Positions 26,998 to 35,838 of a stretch of DNA of 64,000 nt are shown piece after piece. The position numbers and the translations under genes are program-made. The notes under the pieces were generated by a model. That model saw nothing but the letters and a program-made list of their open reading frames with translations. It was not told where the DNA came from and ran no database searches. Source of the stretch: Rhodocyclaceae bacterium (GTDB lineage Bacteria > Pseudomonadota > Gammaproteobacteria > Burkholderiales > Rhodocyclaceae); assembly GCA_028713915.1 (NCBI GenBank), contig JAQTNK010000011.1, positions 35,426-99,425 of the forward strand, in the 5' to 3' direction. Position 1 is the first letter of the stretch; the number at the start of each line of letters is the position of its first letter.

Positions 26998-27057
26998 GCT
27001 GCCTCCCGGCGCTGGTCGTGTGGCGGAATTGAACCCGATCGGCAGCGGCCTGGCAAG

Positions 27058-30042
27058 TCAGTCGCCGACATAGACGAAGGGCGCCCAGAAGTAGGGATGG
27101 CTGCGCGAGATCTTCTGCGCGCCGTCGCCGAGCGTGCCGCCGCGGATCAGGCTGCGGGCGTCTGCGAGCGCGGCGAGATTTTCCGCGCCGCCATGCAGGC
27201 GGCGGAACATCTCGGTCACGAGCTCCTGCGTCGAGCGGCTTTCGACGCTCCAGTGGCTGACCAGCAGGCCTTGCGCGCCGGCGTACATGAAGGCGCGGGT
27301 GAGGCCGGCGAAGCCTTCGCCGTCCTTGGCGGCGGCGCCCTCGCCGGCGGTATTGCAAGCGGAGAGCACCACCAGCTGGGCATTCAGGTCCATGCTGGCG
27401 ATGACCTCGCCCATCGTCAGCAGGCCGTCCTCGCCCTGCAGGTCGCCACCGAGGGAGAGCACCAGCGCCGGCTGGCCGTGCTCGGACGCGGCGGCGACGG
27501 GCGGCTCGTCGTCGCCAAGTTCCGGCAGCGCCGCGTCCGCCGGTGCCGCGGCGACGGCGATGTTGCGCGCGCCGCCGGCAGCGCCGTCGCGTTCCATGGC
27601 CGCCAGGGCGTCATGGACCTGCACGAACTCGCCGCCGAGCAGGCCGTGGGTGGCGAAATGCAGGTAGCGCGTGGTGCGCAAGTCGAGCGTCTTGGCGGTG
27701 TGTTCCTGCGCGCGTTCGCGCAGGAAGACGTCGCTGCGGCCGCCGAGGATGGTGGCGATGGCGCGCGCCTCGTCGGCCGTCTCGGGCAGGCGCGGAATGC
27801 TGAGGCTCGCCTCGTGGCGCACGCTGCGCGCCAGCACGGCGAGCGCCGCAGCGGCGGCCGGGGCGCGGCTGGCCTTCTCGAACAGCGGGTCGGCGAAAGA
27901 CACCAGCTCCTTGTCGTAGCGCACGGCCGGCTTGCGGTAGAGGCGCACCGAGGCCAGCGCCGACAGGCTCGGCAGATAGGCGAAGCGGTAATGCTCGCCG
28001 AGGTAAGGCAAGGTCGCGTATTCGGCCAGCGCCGGCCCGTTGCGCTGCGCGCGCGCGGCGGCAAAGGCGCGCTGCTCCGGCTCGCCGTAGCGCGTCACCA
28101 ACATTTCCAGCGGCAGCGTGTGCAGCGGCCCGTCGCCGATCACCAGCAGGCGCTGGCCGTCCTTGACGTACGGCAGCACCGGCTCGAACAAGGCGCCATA
28201 GAGCCGGTGCAAGTTGGCCGGATCGAGCCGGGCGAGATTGTCGAACGATGCCGCCGCGGCTTCTTCGGGTTGGCGCGCCGCGGCGATCCAGGCGGCGATG
28301 TCCTCGCGTGCGACCGGCGTCTGCAGCATGTGGAAGTCGTTCTTGGCGACGACGAAAATCAGCGCCGACTTCGGCAGCAGGAAATAGCTGAGCAGGGTTT
28401 CATCCGGCTTGAGCAATTGCTTTTGCAGCATGTCCACCGTCACCGGCCGCGGCTGCGTCAGCTCCATGTAGCGTGGATATTTTTCCCACAGCGCCGCCTC
28501 GGTGCGGGCGAGATCGCGCGCCGCCGTTTCGGTGTCGGCGGCGATGCTGGCGCGGTGGGCGTCGATGCGCGCCTGCACCAGCGGATCGGCCGGAGCGGCG
28601 GCGGTGGGCGGCGCGTCGTCGCCGGCCGCGGGCGCTTCCTTGCCGGCGAGGACGCGCGCCTGGCGCAGTTCGGCCAAGCGCGTCTTCTGCGCCAACTGGC
28701 GCGCGTGCAAGTCGTTGAACGCGGGATCAGCGGCGAGCTTGCCGGTGTCGGCCCGGCGCAGCAGTTCGGTAAACAGCCGGCTCTGCGTGCGCGACACCAC
28801 GGCCAGCGCCTCGCGGTCGTAGCCGGCCTGCGGCTGCGACCGGTGCAGTTGCGTGAGAAGCTGCAGCGCCTCGTAGTAGAAGGCGGCGAACTGGGCGACG
28901 AAATTCTCGCGCGTCGCTTCGTCGATGCCCTGCGTCTGCGCGAACAGGCGATCGACGGCATCGAGCGCGTTGCGGTAATGGGCGAGCGCCGCGACGGGTT
29001 GCTGTTGCGCGACGAGAAAGCGTCCCAGCAGCCGTTCGAAATTGGCCGTCGGCTCGAGCGCATCGGCGGCATGCGCGCTGTCTACGGCCCGTTGCAGCAG
29101 GGCGCCGGCCTCGTCGCCGCGGCCGCGCTGGGCCAGGGCGAGGCCGAGGAACATCGCCGCCTGGCCGGTGTCCTTGTGCGCCTTGCCAAGCTTGCGCTCG
29201 CCGATGGAAAGGGCGCGGCGCAAGGCGCTTTCAGCGGCGTCGAGACGGTGCAGGTGCAGCGCGGCGGTGCCGAGCACCGTCAGGCTCTGGACGAGATCCG
29301 GATTGTCGTCGCCGCCGCGCGCGGCTTGCGCAGCGACGGCGCGCTGCGCATGCGCGGCCGCGGCCTCGTTCTTGCCCTGCTGGAGGAAGAGGCGCGCCAG
29401 CTGGTAATCGGTCTTTTCGCGGTAGCGCGCAATCCACGCTTCCTCGCTGCGGCCGTCGCGGCTGTCTGCCGCCACGGCCGGAACGGCTTCGGCGCCGTGC
29501 AGCAGCGTCTCGGCCTCGGCATAGCGGCCGAGCTGGCGTTCGACGTTCGCCAGCGCGTTGTAGGCCTGGATCGCATCCTTGTCCCGCGGCGCCGCGGCGA
29601 GTTGGCGCTCGAGGGCATCGCGCAGCACGACCTCGGCGTCCTGAAAGCGCGACTGCGCCGTCAGCAGGTTGCCGAGATTGAGCAGGACGCGGATCGCCTG
29701 GAACGAGTCGCGGCCGTTGCCGCGCTCGACCAGGACCAGCGACTTGCGCAGGATGACTTCGGCATCGGCGAACTTGCCGCGCTGGCGCAGCACGCTGCCG
29801 AGGTTGCGGTAGGCGTTGCCGAGCATCTTCGGCGGGCCGCCGTTTTCCGCCAGGGCGACGCGCGCTCGCGCCAGGTCTTCGGCCAGCGCCAGGTCGCCGT
29901 CGCGCTCGGCCGCGGCAAAGCGGTCGCCCAAGTCGCGAAACTCGGCGCCATTGCCGCGCCGCCCGCCCTGGGCGGCGGCGCCGGCGGCCAGAACAGCCAG
30001 CAGCACGGCCGCGCCCAGGCGCAGCCTATGTCCGCGGTTCAT
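27058..30042 (-). CDS. Secreted TPR-CHAT protein (caspase-clan protease)
   Basis: The 994-residue protein begins with a signal peptide (LGAAVLLAVLAAGAAA) and a long array of tetratricopeptide repeats (about 30-440), including NAYRNLGSVLRQRGKFADAE and IQAYNALANVERQLGRYAEAE. A linker follows, then a C-terminal CHAT domain (about 680-994). The predicted catalytic pair is His799 (LHFATHG) and Cys896 (VVLSACNTA); the family end HPYFWAPFVYVG is present. CHAT domains are caspase-like cysteine peptidases. I use the ATG at 30042 rather than the track's 30096. It is divergent from a CHASE2 gene and lies close to a second caspase-clan gene, so an extracytoplasmic proteolytic pathway is inferred. Confidence 0.9.
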   Translation of the reverse strand: MNRGHRLRLGAAVLLAVLAAGAAAQGGRRGNGAEFRDLGDRFAAAERDGDLALAEDLARARVALAENGGPPKMLGNAYRNLGSVLRQRGKFADAEVILRKSLVLVERGNGRDSFQAIRVLLNLGNLLTAQSRFQDAEVVLRDALERQLAAAPRDKDAIQAYNALANVERQLGRYAEAETLLHGAEAVPAVAADSRDGRSEEAWIARYREKTDYQLARLFLQQGKNEAAAAHAQRAVAAQAARGGDDNPDLVQSLTVLGTAALHLHRLDAAESALRRALSIGERKLGKAHKDTGQAAMFLGLALAQRGRGDEAGALLQRAVDSAHAADALEPTANFERLLGRFLVAQQQPVAALAHYRNALDAVDRLFAQTQGIDEATRENFVAQFAAFYYEALQLLTQLHRSQPQAGYDREALAVVSRTQSRLFTELLRRADTGKLAADPAFNDLHARQLAQKTRLAELRQARVLAGKEAPAAGDDAPPTAAAPADPLVQARIDAHRASIAADTETAARDLARTEAALWEKYPRYMELTQPRPVTVDMLQKQLLKPDETLLSYFLLPKSALIFVVAKNDFHMLQTPVAREDIAAWIAAARQPEEAAAASFDNLARLDPANLHRLYGALFEPVLPYVKDGQRLLVIGDGPLHTLPLEMLVTRYGEPEQRAFAAARAQRNGPALAEYATLPYLGEHYRFAYLPSLSALASVRLYRKPAVRYDKELVSFADPLFEKASRAPAAAAALAVLARSVRHEASLSIPRLPETADEARAIATILGGRSDVFLRERAQEHTAKTLDLRTTRYLHFATHGLLGGEFVQVHDALAAMERDGAAGGARNIAVAAAPADAALPELGDDEPPVAAASEHGQPALVLSLGGDLQGEDGLLTMGEVIASMDLNAQLVVLSACNTAGEGAAAKDGEGFAGLTRAFMYAGAQGLLVSHWSVESRSTQELVTEMFRRLHGGAENLAALADARSLIRGGTLGDGAQKISRSHPYFWAPFVYVGD

Positions 30043-30171
30043 CGTCGATCCCTCGCCGTGGCGCCCGCGCACATCCGCCAGCCATGACGGCTGCAAGCTG
30101 GTGAAGACATCCCGCCCTTTCCCGCGTCCTTATTACGTTTATCATACCGCCGTCGCCCTCGACCCTCTACC
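30043..30171. promoter_or_regulatory. Divergent promoter region of the CHAT and CHASE2/caspase genes
   Basis: These 129 bases separate the two arms of the caspase-clan cluster. An AT-richer patch (about 30131-30148, TTATTACGTTTATCAT) stands out in GC-rich surroundings. On the minus strand it contains TATGAT, a fair -10 candidate for the CHAT arm. No convincing -35 element is seen. Confidence 0.4.
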
Positions 30172-31860
30172 ATGTTCGACAAGCTCCGCAATCGCTGGGC
30201 CCGTGGCAGCGCCTGGCTGGTCCGCCGCATGGGCGCCGGCGCCTATCTGTGGCTGGCGGCGGCGGTGTCCTTGTTCGTCGTCATCGACTTCGCCGCGCTG
30301 CACCTGGTCGGCACGATGGAAAGCCGGGTGTTCGACCTGCTCATGTCGCATCGCCTGCGCGCGCCGGCGCCCGACCCCGACATCGTCATCGTCGATATCG
30401 ACGAAGCCAGCCTGGCCGCCATGGCGCCGGATTTCGGCCGCTGGCCCTGGCCGAACGAGGTGTTCGGCGAGTTCGTCGCCGGCATCGAGGCGCAGCAGCC
30501 CAAGGCCATCGTCTTCGACATCCTCTTCAGCGACGCCGACGTCCTGCGGCCCGACAGCGACGCCGCTTTCAACGCTGCCGTCGCCGCCAGCCGCCACAGC
30601 TTCTTCCCGATGCTGCGGCTGGGACCGCAGAACGACGCCTTGAGCCAGATCCGGCCAAGCATGCTGCCCGGCGTCGCGCCCCTGCCCGGCGCAACGGCGC
30701 TTGACCGGCCGCTGGCCATCGTCCTGCCGCACGTGCCGGCGGCCATCGCCAACGGCCGCCTCGGCACGCACAACGTCGAGCCCGATAAGGACGGCGTCAT
30801 ACGGCGCTACCCGTTCCGCCTCGAGCACGCCGGCTGGGGCATCCCGGCGCTGCCGAGCCGCGTCGCCGCGGCGCTCGGCGCGGCGGTGCCGGACCAGCGC
30901 AGCTTCCTCATCAACTGGCGCGGCAAGCCCTTCACCTACCCTTACGTTTCCTTCGCCGCCGTCTACCGCGACTTGCTGCGCCAGCATCGCCAGCGTCCGG
31001 CCGGCGAATTCGCCGGCAAGATCGTGGTGATCGGCGCGACGGCGGCGAGCCTCTTCGACCTCAAGGCCTCGCCGATGGCGAAAATCCATCCCGGCGTCGA
31101 AGTCCTGGCCACCGCCATCGACAACGTCCGGCGCGGCGACTGGCTGCGCGAGCAGCCGCCGTGGCTGACGCTGGCCATCAGCCTGGCGTTCATCTGGGGC
31201 ATGGCCGTCGCGCTGGCCCGCCGCGCGCCGGTGGATGCCTTCAACAGCGCCTTCACGGCGATGCAGGTGGTGTTCGCCGGCGTCTCCTACGCGACGCTGA
31301 ATCTGTCGCCGTATTACCTCGACATGTCGGCGCCGATCACGCTCGGGCTGGTCTATTTCTCGCTCGCCCGCGGCTATGCCAACCTCAGCCGGCGCTGGCT
31401 GGCGAACGGCCTGCGCTTTGCCGTCGAGGACCGCCCGCAGGGCACGTGCCGCATGACGCTGTTGAGCGTCCGCCTCGATGCGCCGCTGCGCGCCGAGCGC
31501 CGCCGCATGAAGGCGGCGCTCGACCGGCTGGTGGCCGACTCGCCGCTGCAGGCGAGCCGGATCGACCAGTTGATCGAGGATCCCGGCCTCGTGCGCAGCG
31601 TCTTCGACGACATCACGCTGATCTACTGGCTGACCGATGTGCACGAGGATGCCGCCGGCGATGCGCGGCGCATCGAGGCCGGCCTGCGGCAGGCATTGCC
31701 AAAGGCGGCGGCCGCGGGCAGACTCGCGTTTTTCGATGCCGGCGGCGAGCTGCGCTGGGAGGCGGCGCGCGGCTGGCGGAGCGCTGCCTACCGCACCATT
31801 CTGGCCGCCCTGGCGGGCATGGCGCCGGCCGCCGGGGCCATATCGAGCGGCGCGAAATAG
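30172..31860 (+). CDS. CHASE2 domain membrane protein with an unassigned cytoplasmic domain
   Basis: The 562-residue protein has one N-terminal membrane helix (about 25-45), a large periplasmic CHASE2 domain (about 50-320, with RVFDLLMSHRLRAPAPDPDIVIVDIDEASL, PKAIVFDILFSD and KIVVIGATAASLFDLKASPM) and three further helices (about 325-410). CHASE2 is a sensor domain usually joined to a cyclase, kinase or phosphodiesterase. Here the last 150 residues match none of these. They contain LLSVRLDAPLRAERRRMKAAL and DDITLIYWLTDVHED. The gene opens the plus arm of the caspase cluster, 10 bases before the metacaspase. Confidence 0.85.
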   Translation: MFDKLRNRWARGSAWLVRRMGAGAYLWLAAAVSLFVVIDFAALHLVGTMESRVFDLLMSHRLRAPAPDPDIVIVDIDEASLAAMAPDFGRWPWPNEVFGEFVAGIEAQQPKAIVFDILFSDADVLRPDSDAAFNAAVAASRHSFFPMLRLGPQNDALSQIRPSMLPGVAPLPGATALDRPLAIVLPHVPAAIANGRLGTHNVEPDKDGVIRRYPFRLEHAGWGIPALPSRVAAALGAAVPDQRSFLINWRGKPFTYPYVSFAAVYRDLLRQHRQRPAGEFAGKIVVIGATAASLFDLKASPMAKIHPGVEVLATAIDNVRRGDWLREQPPWLTLAISLAFIWGMAVALARRAPVDAFNSAFTAMQVVFAGVSYATLNLSPYYLDMSAPITLGLVYFSLARGYANLSRRWLANGLRFAVEDRPQGTCRMTLLSVRLDAPLRAERRRMKAALDRLVADSPLQASRIDQLIEDPGLVRSVFDDITLIYWLTDVHEDAAGDARRIEAGLRQALPKAAAAGRLAFFDAGGELRWEAARGWRSAAYRTILAALAGMAPAAGAISSGAK

Positions 31861-31870
31861 GGGAGACGAC

Positions 31871-33736
31871 ATGCGTTCACGGCAATACCTGGCCATTTTC
31901 GGCGCGACGCTGGCGCTCGCGCTTTGCGGCGGCGCCTGGGCGGAAACCCAGACCTTGCATCAGCGCGCCGAACTCAAGGACGCGAAGTTCATCGACGCCG
32001 CCACCGTGGCCGTGCTCGAGGCGAACACGCGCATCGACATCCTGCGGCGCGACGGCGGCTGGATTCTGGTGAAAGCGGGCGCCCGCCAGGGCTGGCTGCG
32101 CAACGAGGCGCTCGGCGCCGGCGCCGGCGGCCTGCTGGCGCTGGAGAACGGCCGCAGCGGCGGCGGCGACCTCATCGCGACCACCGGCATCCGCGGCCTC
32201 AGCAAGCCGCCGTCGGCGCAGACGCATGCCCTGATCATGGCCATCGGCGCCTACGAAAAACCCTTCGAGCTCGACGGCGTCGCCCACGACGTCGACACCG
32301 CGCGCGACGTCGCCCACCGCATGGGCGTGACCGACGCCAACCTGCACGTGCTGCGCGACGGCGAACTCACGCTGGACGGCATGCGCGCCGCCTTCGATGC
32401 GCTCGAGGCGAGCCTGGTCGACAACGACCAGGTGTTCATCTACTACTCGGGCCACGGCGGCCGCCAGCTCGTCAAGGAGGCGGATGGCGGCGAGCGCTGC
32501 GCCGAGTCGCTGATCTCGGTCGACGGCCAGGCCTTCATCGACGCCGAGCTGGAGGCGCGGCTGAAGCGCATTGCCGCCAAGGCGCAGAAGGTCGTCATGT
32601 TCATCGACGCCTGCCATTCCGGCGGCGTCACCACGCGCGGCGTGAAAGCCGCCGGCGAGTACAAAGGCAAGTCGTGGAACGGCAAGGGCGCCGGTGCCGA
32701 AGGCTGCGCCAAGCCGGTCAACGTGCTGACGCGCGGCATCGCGCTGGCCGCCAAGTCCGCCGGCAGCGGCGGCAACAACTTCGCCTACATCGCCGCGGCG
32801 CGCGACAACGAAGTGTCGCTCGACCAGGCCAGCAAGGGCGGCGTCGCCTCGCAGGCGTGGGGCGCCTGCATGGCCGGCGCCGCCAAGGATGTCGACGGCA
32901 GCGGCGGGCTGTCGGTGGAAGAAATCCGCGCCTGCGCCCAGGCGCGCATCGACAACCAGTTGCGCAACGCCACGGGCTTCCTGCCGCATCACGTCACCAT
33001 CACCGGCAATCCGGACCTGGTGTTGAACTACGCGGCGAAAGAGGCCGCGCCGGAGCCGTCGGCGCCCGTGGCGGCACCGGCGATGGCAGCGCCGGCGGCT
33101 GCCGCGACGCCGGTAGCGGCGCCGGCCGTCACAGTTCCTCCGGCGGCGGCGCCGCCCGTCGCGGCCATCGTCGCGCCGCCGGCCGCCGCGCCCAGGCCGT
33201 CGCCGTTCGCCGCGCTCAACGACATCTACCACAACCGCGACGATCGCCGCCTGGTGACGCTCACGGCGGCGCGCCCGTCGCTGCGCATCGGCCAGGACAA
33301 CCTCGATGTCAAGGTGACGTCGCGCGAAGCCGGTTATCTCTATGTCATGATGGTCGGCTCGGACGGCGAGGCCTTCGACCTGCTGTTTCCGAACCAGATC
33401 GACCGCAACAACCTGATCCAGGCCGGCGACACGCTGCGCCTGCCGCGCCCGGGCTGGCAGCTGGCGGCGCAGGGACCGGCGGGCAAGGATGCGCTGCTGG
33501 CCATCGTCACCGACGCGCCGCGCGATTTCGCGAAGGCCGGGCTGAAGCCGGCCGGGCCGTTCTCGGTGGTCGAAGCCGTCGCCGCCAAGGACATCCAGCT
33601 CGTCACCGCCACCTCGGCGCAGGCCGACAAGGACGAATGCAGCAACCGGCGGCAGACGCGCAACATCGCCGTGCAGAAGAGCTGCTCCGGCGCTTACGGC
33701 GCGGCGCTGCTGACCATCGAGGAAGTCGCGCCCTAG
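31871..33736 (+). CDS. Secreted metacaspase-like protein: SH3-like, caspase p20, EF-hand, DUF4384-like
   Basis: The 621-residue protein has a signal peptide (to about 24), an SH3-like segment (about 35-80), a caspase p20 domain (about 115-310) with His195 in YYSGHGG and Cys248 in FIDACHSGG, and an EF-hand loop at 340-351 (DVDGSGGLSVEE). An Ala/Pro-rich linker (about 392-445) leads to a C-terminal DUF4384-like domain (about 450-560). Metacaspases cleave after basic residues and are often calcium activated. The EF-hand sits just after the catalytic domain, so calcium control is plausible. I start at the ATG at 31871, not 31637. Confidence 0.9.
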   Translation: MRSRQYLAIFGATLALALCGGAWAETQTLHQRAELKDAKFIDAATVAVLEANTRIDILRRDGGWILVKAGARQGWLRNEALGAGAGGLLALENGRSGGGDLIATTGIRGLSKPPSAQTHALIMAIGAYEKPFELDGVAHDVDTARDVAHRMGVTDANLHVLRDGELTLDGMRAAFDALEASLVDNDQVFIYYSGHGGRQLVKEADGGERCAESLISVDGQAFIDAELEARLKRIAAKAQKVVMFIDACHSGGVTTRGVKAAGEYKGKSWNGKGAGAEGCAKPVNVLTRGIALAAKSAGSGGNNFAYIAAARDNEVSLDQASKGGVASQAWGACMAGAAKDVDGSGGLSVEEIRACAQARIDNQLRNATGFLPHHVTITGNPDLVLNYAAKEAAPEPSAPVAAPAMAAPAAAATPVAAPAVTVPPAAAPPVAAIVAPPAAAPRPSPFAALNDIYHNRDDRRLVTLTAARPSLRIGQDNLDVKVTSREAGYLYVMMVGSDGEAFDLLFPNQIDRNNLIQAGDTLRLPRPGWQLAAQGPAGKDALLAIVTDAPRDFAKAGLKPAGPFSVVEAVAAKDIQLVTATSAQADKDECSNRRQTRNIAVQKSCSGAYGAALLTIEEVAP

Positions 33737-33745
33737 GAGCCCGCC

Positions 33746-34588
33746 ATGAAGACTCGAACCACCGCTCGCCTCGCCGCGCTGCTGCTCGCCGCCAGCTTTG
33801 CCGTCCAGGCGCCGGCGCAGACGCCGGCCGCCGGTACGCCGAGCGCCGACGAGGAGGTCAAGCCCAAGTTCATCTGGGGCATCCTGATCAACATCGCCCT
33901 CAAGTACGCGCTGCCGGCTTTCAGCAGCTACCTGACGGGAAAGCTGACCGAACTGTTGACGCCCGAATCGCTGGCGGCGATGCTCGTGCATAGCAAGAGC
34001 GCGAACATCGTGCCGCTCGCCAGCGTCGCGCCGCGCGGCCTTGCCGCCAAGTCGGCGGGCGCTCCCGAAAACGCGGCGGCCGGCGAGCCGACCGCGCCGC
34101 TGCGGGTCGACAACGGGCACGAGAACTACCAGGCCGTGCATGTCGCGCTGTTGAACTTCGACCGCAACGGCAATGCCCGCGGCTTCCATCCCGTCAGCGC
34201 CGGCTTCGCCACCGGCGAGCGCTTCAAGCTGCGCGTGCTGCCGACCTTCGACGGCGTCCTCGTCATCGACAACATCAATCCGCGCCGCGAGCGCCGGCAG
34301 ATCTATCCGGCGCAGGCCGAGAACGTCGTGCAGATCAAGGCCGGCATCGAAATCCTGATTCCGCTCGACAAGGACCAATACTTCGAATTCACCGGCGACG
34401 GCGGCGACGAGCAGCTCGTCGTCACGGTGCGCGACCCGCGCGCCTTCGGCACCGCCGCCGCCACCGCGCCGGTGACGCGCAAGGACGAGAACAACGGCTC
34501 GAACTTCATGCAGCAAGTCACCCCCGACACCTATCCGGTGATTTCGCAGTCCTTGCACATCCGGCACGACGCCGTCGCGGGACAGTAG
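33746..34588 (+). CDS. Secreted protein with a domain resembling the metacaspase C-terminus
   Basis: No named family is certain. The 280-residue protein has a signal peptide (LAALLLAASFAVQAPAQ), a hydrophobic helical stretch (FIWGILINIALKYALPAF), and a beta-rich domain (about 130-240): GERFKLRVLPTFDGVLVIDNINPRRERRQIYP. This parallels the DUF4384-like part of the preceding protein (REAGYLYVMMVGSDGEAFDLLFP), although identity is low. It starts 9 bases after the metacaspase and is probably co-transcribed and acts with it. Confidence 0.72.
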   Translation: MKTRTTARLAALLLAASFAVQAPAQTPAAGTPSADEEVKPKFIWGILINIALKYALPAFSSYLTGKLTELLTPESLAAMLVHSKSANIVPLASVAPRGLAAKSAGAPENAAAGEPTAPLRVDNGHENYQAVHVALLNFDRNGNARGFHPVSAGFATGERFKLRVLPTFDGVLVIDNINPRRERRQIYPAQAENVVQIKAGIEILIPLDKDQYFEFTGDGGDEQLVVTVRDPRAFGTAAATAPVTRKDENNGSNFMQQVTPDTYPVISQSLHIRHDAVAGQ

Positions 34589-34712
34589 CGGCGGCGAGCC
34601 GGGCCGGCGCGGCCTGCTGGTACGTTCGGACTAGCGAGGGGCGCCGCGCCGATGACGCGTCTTGAATCCTGAAGCGACGGAACTACGGTGAACTCTCGAG
34701 GAGGAGTTCGCC

Positions 34713-35825
34713 ATGGACCGCAGGGTGTTGCTGGTGGGCACGCGCAAGGGCGCCTTCATCCTGACGGCGCAGTCGGGACGGCGACAGTGGCGGCTGTCGG
34801 ATCCGCATTTCCTCGGCTCGACCGTGCACCATGCGGTGCTCGACCCGCGCGACGGCGAGACGCTGTTGCTGAGCGCGCGGCCCGGCCACCTCGGGCCGAC
34901 GGTGTTCCGCTCGCGCGACCTGGGCCGGCATTGGCAGGAGGCGGCGCGGCCGCCGGCTTTCGCCAAGGCCGACGCGCCGCAGGCGGGCGCCAGCGTCGAC
35001 CACGTCTTCTGGCTGACGCCGGGCCATGCCGACGAACGCGGCGTCTGGTATGCCGGCACGTCGCCGCCGGGGCTGTTTCGCTCCGCCGACGGCGGCGCCA
35101 CCTGGGAGGAAGTGGCGGGCTTCAACAGCGGCTATCTCCCGACCATCCGCGCCCACGTCATGGAGGTTCCCGGCGGCGCGCGGCTGCATTCCATTTGCAT
35201 CGACCGGCGCGATGCGCGGCATCTCTACGTCGCCCTTTCCGTCGGCGGAGTGTTCGAAAGCGGCGATGCCGGCGCCACTTGGCGGCCGCTGAACCGCGGC
35301 GTCGCCGCCGACTTCCTGCCCGATCCCTCAGCCGAGCTGGGCCATGACACGCATCGGCTCGTCTGCCACCCGCTGGCGCCGGACCGCCTCTACCAGCAGA
35401 ACCACTGCGGCATCTACCGCCTCGACCGCCCGGGCGAGACCTGGCGGCGCATCGGCGCGGCGATGCCGGCGGAGGTCGGCGACATCGGCTTTCCGCTGGT
35501 CGTCCATCCGCGCGATCCCGACACGCTGTGGGTCGTGCCCATGGACGGCAGCGCCAACTGGCCGCGCACCTCGCCCGGCGGGCGGCCCGCGGTGTATTGC
35601 AGCCGCGACGGCGGCGCGCGCTGGGCGCGGCAGGACGCCGGCCTGCCGCGCGAGCAGGCCTGGTGGACGGTCAAGCGCCAGGCGTTCTGCGCCGACGGCG
35701 ACGAGCCGCTCGGGCTTTACTTCGGCACCGGCAGCGGCGAACTGTGGCGCAGCCTGGACGAGGGGAACTCCTGGCGCCGCCTCGCCGAACATCTGCCGGA
35801 GATCTTCTCCGTGGCAGCCGCTTGA
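34713..35825 (+). CDS. BNR/sialidase-like beta-propeller protein
   Basis: The 370-residue protein contains repeated Asp-box turns (SADGGATWEEV, SGDAGATWRPL, SRDGGARWARQ, SLDEGNSWRRL), the mark of BNR repeats in sialidase-like or photosystem-assembly-like propellers. There is no signal peptide, so it is cytoplasmic, unlike true sialidases, and the catalytic Arg triad and Tyr/Glu pair cannot be assigned. A strong GAGGAG site precedes the ATG. It is followed 13 bases later by a MoaD-like gene, a pairing I have seen in other bacteria. The function is unknown. Confidence 0.82.
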   Translation: MDRRVLLVGTRKGAFILTAQSGRRQWRLSDPHFLGSTVHHAVLDPRDGETLLLSARPGHLGPTVFRSRDLGRHWQEAARPPAFAKADAPQAGASVDHVFWLTPGHADERGVWYAGTSPPGLFRSADGGATWEEVAGFNSGYLPTIRAHVMEVPGGARLHSICIDRRDARHLYVALSVGGVFESGDAGATWRPLNRGVAADFLPDPSAELGHDTHRLVCHPLAPDRLYQQNHCGIYRLDRPGETWRRIGAAMPAEVGDIGFPLVVHPRDPDTLWVVPMDGSANWPRTSPGGRPAVYCSRDGGARWARQDAGLPREQAWWTVKRQAFCADGDEPLGLYFGTGSGELWRSLDEGNSWRRLAEHLPEIFSVAAA

Positions 35826-35838
35826 AGCCGGGCGCGCC

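Noticed and set aside
25270-30087. 1605-residue plus-strand ORF opposite the CHAT gene
   Set aside because: High GC leaves few stops on the antisense strand; the product is low-complexity Arg/Gly/Ala and overlaps five supported minus-strand genes.
26524-34588. Reading the CHAT/caspase cluster as an anti-phage defence system
   Set aside because: Both proteases have signal peptides, and no toxin, pore-former, nuclease or phage-sensing gene is present. An envelope role fits better.
34713-35825. True sialidase
   Set aside because: Asp boxes are present, but there is no signal peptide and no catalytic Arg triad can be assigned.
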